Positions 10,753-20,583 of a DNA stretch of 64,000 bases are shown here, piece by piece. This stretch comes from Paenibacillus sp. NAIST15-1 (GTDB taxonomy: Bacteria; Bacillota; Bacilli; Paenibacillales; Paenibacillaceae): assembly GCF_001894745.1 (NCBI RefSeq), contig NZ_BBYF01000002.1, forward strand, positions 186,001-250,000, in the 5' to 3' direction. The notes under the pieces were generated by a model. That model had not been told where the DNA came from and did no database searches. It saw nothing but the letters and a program-made list of their open reading frames with translations. The translations under genes were made by a program, and so were the position numbers. Position 1 is the stretch's first letter; every line of letters starts with the position of its first letter.

Positions 10753-11559
10753 TTGCTGGACATCATACAATCTGATTTTTTTATACGCGCATTGATCGGG
10801 GGATTATTAATTGGCGCCATAGGCCCGCTTATGGGAATGTTTCTTGTGCTGCGTCGGTTGTCCATGATAGGGGATACCCTCGCGCATGTGACAATCGCTG
10901 GGGTAGCACTTGGGTTTCTGCTCGGCGTGTATCCGCTGGCCATGGGGCTTGTATTCGCGCTTGTGGGTGCGATTGCGATTGAGAAGCTTCGCAAAGCTTA
11001 CAAAACGTACGCTGAGCTCTCCATTGCTGTCATCATGTCAGGCGGTGTTGCGCTGGCATCGCTCTTTTTTACGCTAGGAATGAACTTTAGTGCGAATGTG
11101 AACAATTATTTGTTCGGAAGTATTTATACTCTGAATGGCACTGACTTGATCGTAGTTGGGGTTGTAACCCTTATCGTTGTCGTATTTCTGCTCCTCTTCT
11201 TCAAGGAAATGTTTTTGCTTACCTTTGATGAAGATGCAGCTGCGGTAAATGGCCTTCCGGTACGAATGCTTAATATTGCCGTCACGGTGCTGACCGCGCT
11301 CGTAATTAGTGCAGCCATCAAAATTGTAGGCGCACTTCTCGTCTCGGCCTTATTAACGATTCCAGTAGCCATTAGTCTGTTTGTAGCCAAGGGATTCAAG
11401 CAGTCAGTTATCGTATCAGTGCTTGTAGCCGAAGCTGCTGTCGTTGGCGGGCTGCTGACCGCAGGGATTTGGAATTTGGCGCCAGGGGCTACGATTGTCC
11501 TATTGCTCATTGCCGTGTTAATATTGACATTGATAGCAAGAAGAGGAATTCGGGTGTGA
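10753..11559 (+). CDS. znuB: Zinc ABC transporter permease
   Basis: The 268-residue ABC-3 family permease has about eight hydrophobic helices. Its EAA-like region is near LVLRRLSMIGDTLAHVTIAG. It completes the ZnuABC importer. I choose TTG 10753, nine bases after AAAGGGG, over TTG 10747, which is only three bases from that site. The gap of 51 bases to znuC contains no terminator, so the gene belongs to the znuA transcription unit. Confidence 0.93.
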   Translation: MLDIIQSDFFIRALIGGLLIGAIGPLMGMFLVLRRLSMIGDTLAHVTIAGVALGFLLGVYPLAMGLVFALVGAIAIEKLRKAYKTYAELSIAVIMSGGVALASLFFTLGMNFSANVNNYLFGSIYTLNGTDLIVVGVVTLIVVVFLLLFFKEMFLLTFDEDAAAVNGLPVRMLNIAVTVLTALVISAAIKIVGALLVSALLTIPVAISLFVAKGFKQSVIVSVLVAEAAVVGGLLTAGIWNLAPGATIVLLLIAVLILTLIARRGIRV

Positions 11560-11616
11560 TACAGCGCCCATCTTCTTCCTGTTAGGGCAATCGACTAATA
11601 CGGGGAGGCGAAGCGG

Positions 11617-12333
11617 TTGGGTCATATTACGGTGTGGATAGCTTTCTGGGCGGGATTTGTATCCTTTATATCTCCATGCTGTTTGCCGTTATATCCATCT
11701 TACATTTCGATCATTACGGGGATGTCGGTGAGTCAATTAAAGGATAAGCAGAATAAGCGCGAGGTTAGATGGCGCACAATGACTCACACGTTGTTTTTCA
11801 TTTTAGGGATCAGTGTTGTGTTCTATACACTTGGTCTGGGTGCTACTCTGCTCGGTTCTTACTTGGCTGAATATCGAGATTTGATTCGTCAGATTTCGGC
11901 TATTTTCATTCTCATTATGGGGCTTGTGCTCATCGGTGTATTCAAGCCTCAACTCTTAATGAAGGAACGGAAGCTGGATTTTGGACAGAAGAGCGGATAC
12001 TTAGGCTCCTTTTTGTTCGGGATGGGCTTCTCCGCAGGCTGGTCGCCTTGCATTGGCCCAATTTTGACTGCCATCATTTCATTAAGTGCATCTGAGCCAA
12101 GCACAGGAATGTTAATGATTACCGCCTATTGTATTGGTTTTGGTTTGCCATTCTTTATTCTATCCTTCTTCATTGGCTCAACTCGATGGCTTACGAAATA
12201 TTCGGGCGTCATGATGAAGGTAGGCGGGGCAATTATGATCGTGATGGGGATACTCTTGTTCACCGATCATTTGAGTCAGCTGAATATTTGGCTGCAGCAG
12301 ATTACCCCGGAGTGGATGAGAAGACTGACATAA
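11617..12333 (+). CDS. ccdA: CcdA-type cytochrome c biogenesis / thiol-disulfide electron transfer membrane protein
   Basis: The 238-residue, six-helix membrane protein moves reducing equivalents from cytoplasmic thioredoxin to extracytoplasmic thiol-disulfide proteins, needed for cytochrome c maturation and spore formation in Bacillus. The two redox Cys motifs are present: FISPCCLPLYPSY near residue 22 and GWSPCIGPIL near residue 143. The first motif has a double Cys. Translation starts at TTG 11617, eight bases after GGGGAGG. The gene follows znuB by 57 bases and may be partly co-transcribed, although its function is unrelated to zinc. Confidence 0.92.
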   Translation: MGHITVWIAFWAGFVSFISPCCLPLYPSYISIITGMSVSQLKDKQNKREVRWRTMTHTLFFILGISVVFYTLGLGATLLGSYLAEYRDLIRQISAIFILIMGLVLIGVFKPQLLMKERKLDFGQKSGYLGSFLFGMGFSAGWSPCIGPILTAIISLSASEPSTGMLMITAYCIGFGLPFFILSFFIGSTRWLTKYSGVMMKVGGAIMIVMGILLFTDHLSQLNIWLQQITPEWMRRLT

Positions 12334-12367
12334 CTGACAGAACCTACATAATTAAATCATATCTACC

Positions 12368-12407
12368 GTGACCGCTGCCGTCTAATTTCATAGATGGAGC
12401 GGTCTTT
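12368..12407 (+). terminator. Terminator after ccdA
   Basis: GACCGCT pairs with AGCGGTC, with an inner TCTA/TAGA stem, followed by TTTCT. Confidence 0.75.
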
Positions 12408-12644
12408 CTATGAATTTCCACATATCGCAGCTATGGTAAATGTCGAGCAAAACAGGTCTAAGGTTGAACTTGATCTCGAAACCATGTAAACTTAAAGATA
12501 CACGATTATTTCCGTATATGAATATGCATGCTTCATTTCCCGCTAAGGGAAAGTAATCTTTATTGATGTGAAATGAGGAACATATTGAAGCAGGAAGCAC
12601 TTTTGGACAAGTCGTGTAACGTGGAAGGAAATGAGGGACGCTTG
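12408..12644. other. Intergenic region ccdA-mntR without a recognised feature
   Basis: With the terminator removed, about 240 bases remain before mntR. I see no convincing -35/-10 pair and no MntR box. The region is moderately AT-rich. Confidence 0.6.
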
Positions 12645-13070
12645 ATGCCTACACCAAGCATGGAAGACTATTTGGAACGTATCTATAAACTGATTGACGA
12701 GAAAGGATATGCTCGCGTATCCGATATCGCAGAAGGATTGGAAGTGCACCCTTCTTCTGTGACGAAGATGATTCAGAAGCTCGATAAGGACGATTATCTT
12801 ATTTATGAGAAATATCGCGGGCTCGTGCTGACTAGCAAGGGGAAGAAGATCGGCAAGCGATTGGTGGATCGCCATCAGCTGCTCGAAGACTTCTTAACCT
12901 TGATCGGTGTAGCCGACGAGCATATTTATACAGACGTAGAAGGTATCGAGCATCACCTAAGCTGGAACTCGATTACATGCATCGAAACACTTGTTGAATA
13001 CTTCCGCAGAGACCCTCAGCGCCTGCAAGCGCTTCGTGATTTGCGCAGTGAATTGGATAATGAATCGTAA
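12645..13070 (+). CDS. mntR: Manganese-responsive transcriptional regulator MntR
   Basis: The 141-residue DtxR-family protein represses manganese uptake when Mn(II) is bound. All six metal ligands of the Bacillus subtilis protein are at identical positions: Asp8 and Glu11 ([11 protein letters not shown]), His77 (VDRHQ), and Glu99, Glu102 and His103 (VEGIEHH). The winged helix is at about 20-60. Asp8 is characteristic of Mn-selective MntR. The start ATG 12645 lies seven bases after GAGGG; an upstream in-frame codon at 12573 adds a non-conserved 24 residues and is rejected. The gene stands between two terminators. Its target transporter is not in the window. Confidence 0.96.
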   Translation: MPTPSMEDYLERIYKLIDEKGYARVSDIAEGLEVHPSSVTKMIQKLDKDDYLIYEKYRGLVLTSKGKKIGKRLVDRHQLLEDFLTLIGVADEHIYTDVEGIEHHLSWNSITCIETLVEYFRRDPQRLQALRDLRSELDNES

Positions 13071-13108
13071 AACATCTGTTTTTTGCGAAACAGATGTTTT
13101 ATTTTTTG
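13069..13108 (+). terminator. Rho-independent terminator after mntR
   Basis: AAAACATCTGTTT pairs with AAACAGATGTTTT, followed by a T-rich run. The stem begins at the last base of the mntR stop codon. Confidence 0.92.
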
Positions 13109-13181
13109 CGTCTAATAGTTGAGGGGAAATGATATTGACTCATTTTCTCGTTCAACATGGACAAGGGAGATGGAAAAAAGA

Positions 13182-14780
13182 ATGATGAATCACGCGAAAA
13201 AAGTACTTCTCGGCACATTTGCTGCTGTTATGCTAAGTACACTTATGCCGCAGATGGGGAATGCGGCCAGCAATGACATTCGAATATTGATGAACAATAA
13301 GCAGCTTCAAACGGATGTAGCTCCTTATTTGGTGCCAGGCAAGAATGTGACGATGCTGCCATTCCGAGCAGTAGGGGAAGCTACTGGTGCAACTGTAGGT
13401 TGGGATCAGGCGAATCGCCAGGTTGAGTTCCAGAAGGATGGACATACCATTCGCTTGACAATTGGCGACAGCAATGCGGAAGTGGATGGGCAACATGTGC
13501 AGCTTGACGTATCTGCCTCCATGCGTGGTGGACGAACGATGGTTCCGCTTCGCTTCATCAGTGAAAGTGTTGGATTGAAGGTGGACTGGAATCAGCGAGA
13601 GCGTATTATAACAATTGTCTCTGAGGGTGGCGAAGCAGCCCCTGAAGATGGCGAAGCGATCCATGCGGAATCGATGAGAGGAACGTGGATATCGACCGTC
13701 TACAATATTGATTGGCCGCAGGATCCGAAGAAGTCAGGCTTCAATGCGGAACGTCAGAAGCAGCAGTATACAAGCATGCTGGACAAGCTCCAAAAGGCAG
13801 GAATCAACGCTGTATTCGTGCAGGTGCGCCCAACTTCAGATGCCTTCTATCCTTCGAAGCTGCTTCCTTGGTCGGAATGGCTGACAGGAACGCAAGGCAA
13901 GGATCCAGGATATGACCCATTGAAATTCATGGTAGAAGAGACACATAAGCGCGGCATGCAGTTCCATGCATGGTTTAACCCTTACCGTGTAAGTGTACAA
14001 GGAGATGTATCCAAGCTGGTTAATGGTCATCCCGCGAAGGAGCATCCAGACTGGGTTGTAAAGCACCAGAACAAGCTTATCTATAATCCAGGCGTCCCAG
14101 AAGCTCGTCAGTTTGTGCTTGATTCCATCATGGAAGTTGTCAATAACTATGATATCGATGGCGTGCATCTGGACGATTACTTCTATCCATATGGCGAAGA
14201 CAAGGAATCATTTAAGGATAATGATACATATGAACGCTACAACAAGGTGTTCAATAACAAGGGAGATTGGCGTAGAAATAATGTGAATGAGTTCGTTGAA
14301 TCCCTGTACAAGCAGATTAAGTCGGCGAAGCCGAATGTACAATTTGGTATAAGTCCGTTCGGAGTATGGCGCAACTCCAGCGCAGATCCAACCGGATCAG
14401 CAACGAAGGCGGGACTTAGCAGCTATGACAATCTGTATGCAGATACAAGAACATGGATCAAGAATCATTGGATCGATTATATTGCACCTCAAGTGTATTG
14501 GCACATCGGCCACAAGGCTGCGTCCTACGACACGTTAGTGAATTGGTGGGTCAAAGAAACGGCAGGCACTGGGGTGGAACTATTTATTGGACACGCTGCC
14601 TATAAGCTTGCGGATGCAAATGAAACGGACTGGAACAGTGCAGATGTACTCATTAAGCAGTTGGAGTTCAATTCGCGAATTGATGCGGTAGCGGGCAGTA
14701 TATTCTTCAGCGCTGCTGATCTGGTAAGAAATACGAAGCAGGTATCCGATAAACTTCAACAGTATTACGAGGAAAAATAG
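13182..14780 (+). CDS. Secreted GHL10-type glycosyl hydrolase with stalk domain
   Basis: The 532-residue protein has a signal peptide (MMNHAKKVLLGTFAAVML, cleavage near GNAAS). Residues about 30-145 form a copper amine oxidase N-like stalk (LPFRAVGEATGATVGWDQ, MVPLRFISESVGLKVDW). A GHL10/DUF187 TIM-barrel domain of the YngK family follows: RGTWISTVYNIDWPQ, VFVQVRPTSDAFYPS, FHAWFNPYRV, DGVHLDDYFYPYG, YIAPQVYWH. Acidic residues in the LDDYFYP segment are likely catalytic. GHL10 enzymes are thought to act on cell-wall glycans. I choose ATG 13182, 12 bases after AAGGGAG, because it gives a clean signal peptide; ATG 13170 is an alternative. Confidence 0.88.
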   Translation: MMNHAKKVLLGTFAAVMLSTLMPQMGNAASNDIRILMNNKQLQTDVAPYLVPGKNVTMLPFRAVGEATGATVGWDQANRQVEFQKDGHTIRLTIGDSNAEVDGQHVQLDVSASMRGGRTMVPLRFISESVGLKVDWNQRERIITIVSEGGEAAPEDGEAIHAESMRGTWISTVYNIDWPQDPKKSGFNAERQKQQYTSMLDKLQKAGINAVFVQVRPTSDAFYPSKLLPWSEWLTGTQGKDPGYDPLKFMVEETHKRGMQFHAWFNPYRVSVQGDVSKLVNGHPAKEHPDWVVKHQNKLIYNPGVPEARQFVLDSIMEVVNNYDIDGVHLDDYFYPYGEDKESFKDNDTYERYNKVFNNKGDWRRNNVNEFVESLYKQIKSAKPNVQFGISPFGVWRNSSADPTGSATKAGLSSYDNLYADTRTWIKNHWIDYIAPQVYWHIGHKAASYDTLVNWWVKETAGTGVELFIGHAAYKLADANETDWNSADVLIKQLEFNSRIDAVAGSIFFSAADLVRNTKQVSDKLQQYYEEK

Positions 14781-14883
14781 AAGAAAGCCATAATCAGAAA
14801 TTATACCTTTCATACATTCATATCCTCTCCTGCATGAGCATACATACAAGAAGAAGCAGTATGTGTGCGAGGAGGGGTATCCC

Positions 14884-15861
14884 GTGCGTATCAATGCGGT
14901 ATTCGAAGGCGGGGGAGTCAAGGGGATATCGTTAGTTGGTGCAGTCCATTCAGCCGAGCAGCACGGGATGACATTCAACCGTGTCGCAGGCACTTCATCG
15001 GGTTCGATTGTAGCCTCATTTCTTGCCGCTGGCTATACTGCCGAAGAGATGGAGCGGCTCATATTAGAAATGCCTTTCTCATCCTTCTTACAGCGTGCTC
15101 CAATTTTCCAGATTAAATGGATAGGGCCAGCCATGCGGCTGATGTGGAAAAAGGGGCTATATTCAGGTGTAGCACTGGAGAAATGGGTGCATGATTGCCT
15201 GTTGAAGAAAGGGATTCGCACGTTTGGGGATTTGAAGAAGGAACAGCTAAGAATCATTGCCTCGGATATTACGAATGGGAGGCTGATGGTTCTCCCTGAC
15301 GACATTGCGAACTACGGGATAGACCCAGCATCATTTCACGTGAGCAAGGCAATACGGATGAGCACAAGCATTCCTTACTTCTTCGATCCGGTGATATTAC
15401 GAGCCCCATTCGAGGTGAAGAATGGTCGAACGAAGAAGTTTGCTGATCAATTCTCCTATATTGTGGATGGTGGGATGCTCTCCAATTTCCCGCTATGGCT
15501 ATTCGATGACGAGGTTGACCCGCGATCGAATCGTCTGATTCCAACGATCGGTTTTCAAATGGTAGGAAATCAGTCTGGCCAGCCCCATCAGATTACGGGT
15601 CTCATCACGATGCTTCAGGCCATGGTATCCACCATGATCTCGGCACATGACCAGCGCTATATCGATAAGCAGAACCGCTTCCGTACGATCAAGATCCCTA
15701 CACTGGGTATCGGAACAACTGACTTTGATTTAACCGTTGAGCAGAGCATGGCATTATATGAGTCAGGCGAGAAAGCGGGTAACGCCTTCTTCGAACAGTG
15801 GACGAGGGACGCTTATGAGAAGATGTATAAGGTGCTTTGTTGCGGGAAGACGAAGATATAA
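14884..15861 (+). CDS. Patatin-like phospholipase (RssA family)
   Basis: The 325-residue protein is a patatin-type Ser-Asp hydrolase. The oxyanion loop is EGGGVKG (about residues 8-14), the nucleophile elbow is GTSSGS near residue 40, and the catalytic Asp lies in IVDGGMLSNFP near residue 198. Patatins act as phospholipase A or lysophospholipase; the substrate cannot be predicted. No signal peptide is present. GTG 14884 is the start, six bases after GGAGGGG; the upstream ATG 14863 overlaps that ribosome site. The gene ends at a bidirectional terminator. Confidence 0.93.
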   Translation: MRINAVFEGGGVKGISLVGAVHSAEQHGMTFNRVAGTSSGSIVASFLAAGYTAEEMERLILEMPFSSFLQRAPIFQIKWIGPAMRLMWKKGLYSGVALEKWVHDCLLKKGIRTFGDLKKEQLRIIASDITNGRLMVLPDDIANYGIDPASFHVSKAIRMSTSIPYFFDPVILRAPFEVKNGRTKKFADQFSYIVDGGMLSNFPLWLFDDEVDPRSNRLIPTIGFQMVGNQSGQPHQITGLITMLQAMVSTMISAHDQRYIDKQNRFRTIKIPTLGIGTTDFDLTVEQSMALYESGEKAGNAFFEQWTRDAYEKMYKVLCCGKTKI

Positions 15862-15865
15862 CCAA

Positions 15866-15909
15866 AAAACAGCGCTTGGATGAAGGAAACTCATCTTCGC
15901 GCTGTTTTC
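15866..15909. terminator. Bidirectional terminator between the patatin gene (+) and a small membrane-protein gene (-)
   Basis: AAAACAGCGC (15866-15875) pairs with GCGCTGTTTT (15899-15908). An inner GATGA/TCATC stem extends it, and T-rich flanks occur in both directions. Confidence 0.88.
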
Positions 15910-15910
15910 T

Positions 15911-16228
15911 TTATTTAGTCTGTTGTCTGTTCTCATCCTTAGCCTTGTTGCCCTCAATGACCGTAAGTTTTGCTTGTGATCGAGGTCGTATGCGCTTCTT
16001 AGCTTGAGACGCACGTGCTGCTTTCAGCTTCGCCTCCGTACGAGGTGAGACCTTCACCTTGACGCTCTTCTTCGGCCCAAATCGATAGACGAGGAATACA
16101 ACGGCAATGATGGCGACGGGAATTAGAATGGATATAGGATCTCGAGTGAAGCTGCTAACGATTCCGATTCCAACCAACACAGCCATGAGGAGCATAAACC
16201 ATCGCGGCAGTCGAGCCATCGTCATCAT
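15911..16228 (-). CDS. Small membrane protein with basic C-terminal tail, unknown function
   Basis: The 105-residue product has two hydrophobic helices (about residues 8-27 and 32-50), then a strongly basic tail of about 50 residues (GPKKSVKVKVSPRTEAKLKA and on). I do not recognise a family. It lies 29 bases after yqhQ on the same strand and shares a terminator with the patatin gene, so it is probably the second gene of a yqhQ operon. The basic tail could touch phospholipids or nucleic acid; that is speculation. Confidence 0.65.
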   Translation of the reverse strand: MMTMARLPRWFMLLMAVLVGIGIVSSFTRDPISILIPVAIIAVVFLVYRFGPKKSVKVKVSPRTEAKLKAARASQAKKRIRPRSQAKLTVIEGNKAKDENRQQTK

Positions 16229-16257
16229 TCCCTTCTTGTCATAGTATTGATGTAGAA

Positions 16258-17199
16258 TTAGGATACAGCCTGTTTAGGCTGTAATTCGCGATCAAGCTCA
16301 CACATGCGATTGAAGGAAGCAATCGACACTTCCACCTGATCATCTGTAGGTTCCTTCGTTGTGAGCAGTTGCAGCCACAGTCCAGGATACCCAAGCCAGC
16401 GAAGCACAGGCACATTCCGCAGGGCATTCGTTAATCGCAGGAACTCGTAGGATACGCCCATGACGACCGGAATCAACAGGAGCCTTGGATAAATGCGTTC
16501 CCATAAATTATCATATGGGATAAAGGAGTAAATAACGACTCCAACGATGACGGACAAAATAATAAAACTACTGCCGCAGCGATAATGCAGCGTGCTGAAC
16601 TTCTGTACGTTCTGTACCGTTAGATCTACGCCGGCTTCATATGCGGTAATTACCTTATGCTCAGCGCCATGATATTGGAACAGACGCTTGACAATAGGAG
16701 TCTTGGAAATTAGCCACAAATACCCGAGAAGGAACGCAATTTTAATGACGCCTTCAACGACAGTATGGATCACGATATTATTGAAGGCCGACCCGAAAAT
16801 GAGTTCTTCAATGACAACTGGAACGGTTGTGAAAATAATTTTACTAAAGATAAGCGATAAAATTCCGACTACCGCTACCCCGACGATCATCGCAAGGTTC
16901 CATTTGGAGTCTTTGCCTGCCTCAGCAGCTTCAATTCCTTCTTCATCCTCTGCGTATTTCTCTGCAGCGTAGTTTAAGTGCTGATATCCCTTAGCACTGG
17001 CATCGAATATGCCAACAATCCCTCGGAGCAGCGGGATTCTTTTTAGCTTGGCAACCCATGCTTTATCTTTCTTTGGTACTTCGTAGAACGTAATGGATTT
17101 ATCTTTGCGACGGACAGCCGTCACATTGACGTGCTTGCCGCCGAACATTACGCCTTCAATTACGGCCTGTCCACCGTAAATGGATTTCTGATCTGACAA
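16258..17199 (-). CDS. yqhQ: DUF1385 membrane protein YqhQ
   Basis: The 313-residue protein begins with the conserved YGGQAVIEGVMFGG and contains FQYHGAEHKVITAYEAG (about residues 175-191), both diagnostic of DUF1385. About five hydrophobic helices are visible between residues 95 and 260. Biochemical function is unknown; in Bacillales the gene sits next to yqhR, aroQ and yqhT, as here. The N-terminal 90 residues are soluble. It is transcribed away from yqhR. Confidence 0.92.
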   Translation of the reverse strand: MSDQKSIYGGQAVIEGVMFGGKHVNVTAVRRKDKSITFYEVPKKDKAWVAKLKRIPLLRGIVGIFDASAKGYQHLNYAAEKYAEDEEGIEAAEAGKDSKWNLAMIVGVAVVGILSLIFSKIIFTTVPVVIEELIFGSAFNNIVIHTVVEGVIKIAFLLGYLWLISKTPIVKRLFQYHGAEHKVITAYEAGVDLTVQNVQKFSTLHYRCGSSFIILSVIVGVVIYSFIPYDNLWERIYPRLLLIPVVMGVSYEFLRLTNALRNVPVLRWLGYPGLWLQLLTTKEPTDDQVEVSIASFNRMCELDRELQPKQAVS

Positions 17200-17251
17200 T
17201 TACTTCACCATCCCCATCTTGAATGCATTCCGCTTTGCGTGTGTACCGAAG

Positions 17252-17271
17252 GTGCCTCAAGTAAGAGGCAC
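17252..17271. other. Small hairpin in the yqhQ/yqhR divergent region
   Basis: GTGCCTC and GAGGCAC form a perfect seven-pair stem with a six-base loop. No T-run follows on either strand, so it is not a clear terminator; it may be an operator or leader hairpin. Confidence 0.4.
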
Positions 17272-17403
17272 TTCACGATTTTGAAATAATAATAATTTTA
17301 TTGTAGCGAATTTTGCTGGCGTTTTCCACACCATGATTGTAATCCGCCTAGGTTGGAGCATACTACATACACGTTGAGATGATCACAATTGGGAGGAATG
17401 GCA

Positions 17404-18084
17404 ATGAATGAAAGGCAAGCAAGGGCGGAGCGTAAGAAGAATCCTACTGACCCATTATCGTTTTCTGTGCAAATCGGTTTTTTTGCCGGGCTGATATGGG
17501 GCGGGATACGCTGGCTCGCGTATACTTTCCACTTTACTTCGGTGATCCCTGGGATGATTGCGGAACCTTTTTACCCGCATAAATATTTGATCACTACCCA
17601 AGGCCAGCTAGTAGGATGGGGCGCATTCATTTTATTTTCAATCGCAGCTTCCATACTATATACACTTTTCCTACGGAAAGTACCTGGTCCGTACCCTGGA
17701 ATTCTATATGGGATAGTATGGTGGGTTCTATTATATGTTGCACCCGGGCCTATGCTTGGTCTCGTGCATCCAGTATGGAGGACAACATGGAACACGATAT
17801 GGACAGAATCATGTATCATGCTTGTCTGGGGATTATTCATCGGCTATACGGTAGCAACGGAGTTCAATAATGAACAGGAGCGTGAACCCGATGAGGCAGA
17901 GCGTCTCAAAATGAAGGGGGGATCGGGCTATGCCAGCGGTGGAGGACAGGGATCTGGGAAGTCAGGAAATAGAGGGCCTGACCGTGTACCCAGCGAAGGA
18001 GTTGTTCATTCAGCAGCAAGAAGTGATTCTGGGGAAGAGGCGCATGAATACCCAGAGCGACGCAAGCCTAAACCGATCATGTAG
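17404..18084 (+). CDS. yqhR: YqhR-family membrane protein
   Basis: The 226-residue protein has four hydrophobic segments between about residues 20 and 150 and a long polar, Gly/Ser-rich cytoplasmic tail (about 160-226). The core matches YqhR of Bacillales, which has no assigned function ([39 protein letters not shown]). The ATG 17404 start lies seven bases after GGGAGG; an in-frame TTG at 17389 precedes the ribosome site. The next gene is aroQ, 116 bases downstream. Confidence 0.85.
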   Translation: MNERQARAERKKNPTDPLSFSVQIGFFAGLIWGGIRWLAYTFHFTSVIPGMIAEPFYPHKYLITTQGQLVGWGAFILFSIAASILYTLFLRKVPGPYPGILYGIVWWVLLYVAPGPMLGLVHPVWRTTWNTIWTESCIMLVWGLFIGYTVATEFNNEQEREPDEAERLKMKGGSGYASGGGQGSGKSGNRGPDRVPSEGVVHSAARSDSGEEAHEYPERRKPKPIM

Positions 18085-18200
18085 CTAAATGCGCGATGTC
18101 ATGCGGGGTTTGCTGTATTGACGCTTCTCATTTTCTGCATCGTATGTTAAAATACGTGAGGATTCGTCTGTTGACGGTACGCTTGAGAGGTGGAATCATC

Positions 18201-18665
18201 ATGGCTTGTTACTTGTTATTGAACGGACCGAACTTGAATATGCTCGGCATTCGCGAGCCTGGTGTCTACGGGAGCGAATCGTTGGCTGCGATTGAAGCAC
18301 GGCTTACAGAGATGGCTGCATCTTGGGGCGTTTCAATGGAATGCTACCAGAGCAATCATGAAGGAGCGCTCATAGACCGTATCCATGAGGCATATGGGAC
18401 ATGCGACGGTATTGTCATTAATCCGGGAGCACTTACGCATTACAGCTATGCATTGCGAGATGCATTAAGTGCAGTTCGCATTCCGACAGTGGAAGTTCAT
18501 ATGTCCAACATACATAAGCGGGAAGAGTTCCGGCATGTGTCTGTAACCGCTCCTGTAGTGGTAGGACAAATTGCGGGATTCGGAGCATTAAGCTATGAGT
18601 TGGGATTGTCTGCACTGCATCAGTATGTGTCCTCACAACGGGCAGAAGGTCAATCTCAAGGGTGA
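18201..18665 (+). CDS. aroQ: 3-dehydroquinate dehydratase, type II
   Basis: The 154-residue enzyme catalyses the third step of the shikimate pathway. Type II motifs are intact: [18 protein letters not shown] near the N-terminus with the catalytic Tyr and flexible lid, [27 protein letters not shown] with the catalytic His, and [18 protein letters not shown] 18201 follows GAGAGGTGG; the longer open frame from 18096 adds unconserved residues and is rejected. Type II enzymes form dodecamers. Confidence 0.95.
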   Translation: MACYLLLNGPNLNMLGIREPGVYGSESLAAIEARLTEMAASWGVSMECYQSNHEGALIDRIHEAYGTCDGIVINPGALTHYSYALRDALSAVRIPTVEVHMSNIHKREEFRHVSVTAPVVVGQIAGFGALSYELGLSALHQYVSSQRAEGQSQG

Positions 18666-18698
18666 CGGAACAATGCAAAGTCGGGAGATGATGAGAAG

Positions 18699-19775
18699 AT
18701 GAGCCAATCACGTTTGACTCGTTTAAGAGAAGCAATGGGGATGAAAGGCTTGGAAGCCATGTTCATCACAAGTGCGGTGAACCGTCGTTACATGACAGGA
18801 TTTACAGGTTCATCCGGCTATGTGCTGATTACGCAAGACCGCGCAGTGCTGCTGACGGATTTCCGTTATATGACACAGGCGCCGCAGCAAGCTGTTGATT
18901 ATGACGTTGTTGAACACGGCGCGAAGATGACAGATACGCTGAAGCAGCTTCTGTCTGATATGCATATTAGTCGTCTAGGGTTCGAACAGGATCACGTCGC
19001 ATTCGCAACTTATACAGGATATCAAGGACAGCTCGAAGGCATCGAACTTGTACCTGTATCTGGGCTGATCGAAGATCTTCGCATGATTAAGGATGAGGGA
19101 GAATTGGCGATTATGCGCGATGCTGCTCAGCTTGCGGATCGTACATTCAGCCACATTCTTAACTTCCTCAAGCCAGGCGTATCCGAGAAGGATATTGCGC
19201 TTGAGATGGAATTCTTCATGCGTAAGAATGGAGCAACATCGAGCTCCTTCGATACGATTGTTGCATCTGGCGAACGATCCGCATTGCCGCATGGTGTTGC
19301 AAGTGATCGCATCATCCAAGGCAACGAGTTCATTAAGCTTGACTTCGGTGCTTTGTATAATGGGTATTGCTCAGACATTACACGTACGGTAGTACTGGGT
19401 AAGCCGACTGACAAGCATCATGAAATTTATAACATTGTTCTTGAAGCACAGATGAATGCAATTCAACATATTCGTCCGGGGATGACTGGACGCGAGGCAG
19501 ATGCCTTAACTCGTGACATCATTAAGGGTTACGGATATGGTGACCATTTCGGTCACAGCACCGGACATGGTTTGGGTATGGAAGTTCATGAAAATCCAAG
19601 ATTGGCATTCGGAAGCGATACGGTGTTAACTCCCGGTATGACCGTTACGGTGGAGCCTGGTATCTATATTCCAGGATTCGGCGGTGTACGTATCGAAGAC
19701 GATATTGTGATTACGGAAGACGGGATTGAAATAATAACACAATCAACGAAACAACTGCTCGTATTAGACATGTAG
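18699..19775 (+). CDS. yqhT: M24 aminopeptidase YqhT (Xaa-Pro aminopeptidase-like)
   Basis: The 358-residue protein has a creatinase-like N-domain (about 1-130) and a pita-bread catalytic domain. The five metal ligands are visible: Asp in KLDFGALYNG, Asp in CSDITRT, His in GHSTGHGLGMEVHE, Glu in TVEPGIYIPG and Glu in GVRIEDD. It should release N-terminal residues before proline. The gene lies 33 bases after aroQ and upstream of efp, the usual Bacillales order. The functional link to EF-P (polyproline translation) is suggestive but not demonstrated. Confidence 0.94.
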   Translation: MSQSRLTRLREAMGMKGLEAMFITSAVNRRYMTGFTGSSGYVLITQDRAVLLTDFRYMTQAPQQAVDYDVVEHGAKMTDTLKQLLSDMHISRLGFEQDHVAFATYTGYQGQLEGIELVPVSGLIEDLRMIKDEGELAIMRDAAQLADRTFSHILNFLKPGVSEKDIALEMEFFMRKNGATSSSFDTIVASGERSALPHGVASDRIIQGNEFIKLDFGALYNGYCSDITRTVVLGKPTDKHHEIYNIVLEAQMNAIQHIRPGMTGREADALTRDIIKGYGYGDHFGHSTGHGLGMEVHENPRLAFGSDTVLTPGMTVTVEPGIYIPGFGGVRIEDDIVITEDGIEIITQSTKQLLVLDM

Positions 19776-19876
19776 TGACGGGCGCAGTTCAGTAGATATC
19801 TAACCGGTACACTGAGCATCGAACGCATTTCATTACGGTTAATCGGGGTTGCCATGCATGTAGGAGGGAATTTAGA

Positions 19877-20434
19877 GTGATTTCAGTAAACGATTTTAAA
19901 ACAGGTTTGACGGTAGAAGTAGATGGAGATATCTTTACAGTCTTGGATTTCCAACACGTTAAGCCAGGTAAAGGTGCTGCGTTCGTACGCTCCAAATTGA
20001 AAAACTTGCGTAACGGCAACGTTACGGAGAAGACGTTCCGTGCAGGTGAAACAATCGGCCGTGCGCAAATCGATAACCGCGAAGTACAATACCTGTACAA
20101 CAGTGGTGAAGAGTATACATTCATGGACAATGAGTCCTACGACCAATTCTCCTTGGACAAGAGCCAATTGGAATGGGAATTGAACTTCTTGAAGGACAAC
20201 ATGATCGTTAACATCGTAAGCTATAAAGGTGAAATCCTTGGTATCAACATGCCGAACAACGTTGAGCTTAAGGTAGTTGAGACAGAGCCAGGGGTTAAAG
20301 GCAACACGGCTCAAGGTGCAACGAAGAACGCAACAGTGGAAACTGGCTTGAACGTTCAAGTGCCACTCTTCATTAACGAAGGCGATGTACTGCTTATCGA
20401 TACACGCGAAGGCAAGTACATTTCTCGTGCCTAA
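19877..20434 (+). CDS. efp: Translation elongation factor P
   Basis: The 185-residue factor relieves ribosome stalling at polyproline stretches. It has the three EF-P beta-barrel domains. The tip loop [10 protein letters not shown] puts a Lys at position 32, the residue modified in Bacillus EF-P. The translation start is GTG 19877, preceded by TAGGAGGG. A terminator follows. Codon use looks like that of a highly expressed gene. Confidence 0.97.
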   Translation: MISVNDFKTGLTVEVDGDIFTVLDFQHVKPGKGAAFVRSKLKNLRNGNVTEKTFRAGETIGRAQIDNREVQYLYNSGEEYTFMDNESYDQFSLDKSQLEWELNFLKDNMIVNIVSYKGEILGINMPNNVELKVVETEPGVKGNTAQGATKNATVETGLNVQVPLFINEGDVLLIDTREGKYISRA

Positions 20435-20454
20435 TTATTGAATAAGATTTTTAA

Positions 20455-20490
20455 TAAGCCCTGAGTGCCCTGTGCATTCGGGGCTTTTAT
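20455..20490 (+). terminator. Terminator after efp
   Basis: AGCCCTGAGTGC pairs with GCATTCGGGGCT, followed by TTTTAT. Confidence 0.85.
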
Positions 20491-20518
20491 AATTTAACGT
20501 ACCGCATTGGTAAAATTG

Positions 20519-20527
20519 TGCTATAAT
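20519..20527 (+). promoter_or_regulatory. Extended -10 promoter of lysC
   Basis: TGCTATAAT is a full extended -10 (TGnTATAAT). No good -35 lies at 17 bases. Only 56 bases separate it from the start codon, so there is no room for a lysine riboswitch. Confidence 0.7.
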
Positions 20528-20583
20528 ATGCTATTAAAAGAAAGTGCAAGCATTTCTAGTTCATAGGGTGGGAGTGAGTCAGT

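Noticed and set aside
20491-20583. Lysine riboswitch before lysC
   Set aside because: Only about 90 bases separate the efp terminator from the lysC start, too short for an L-box, and none of its motifs were seen.
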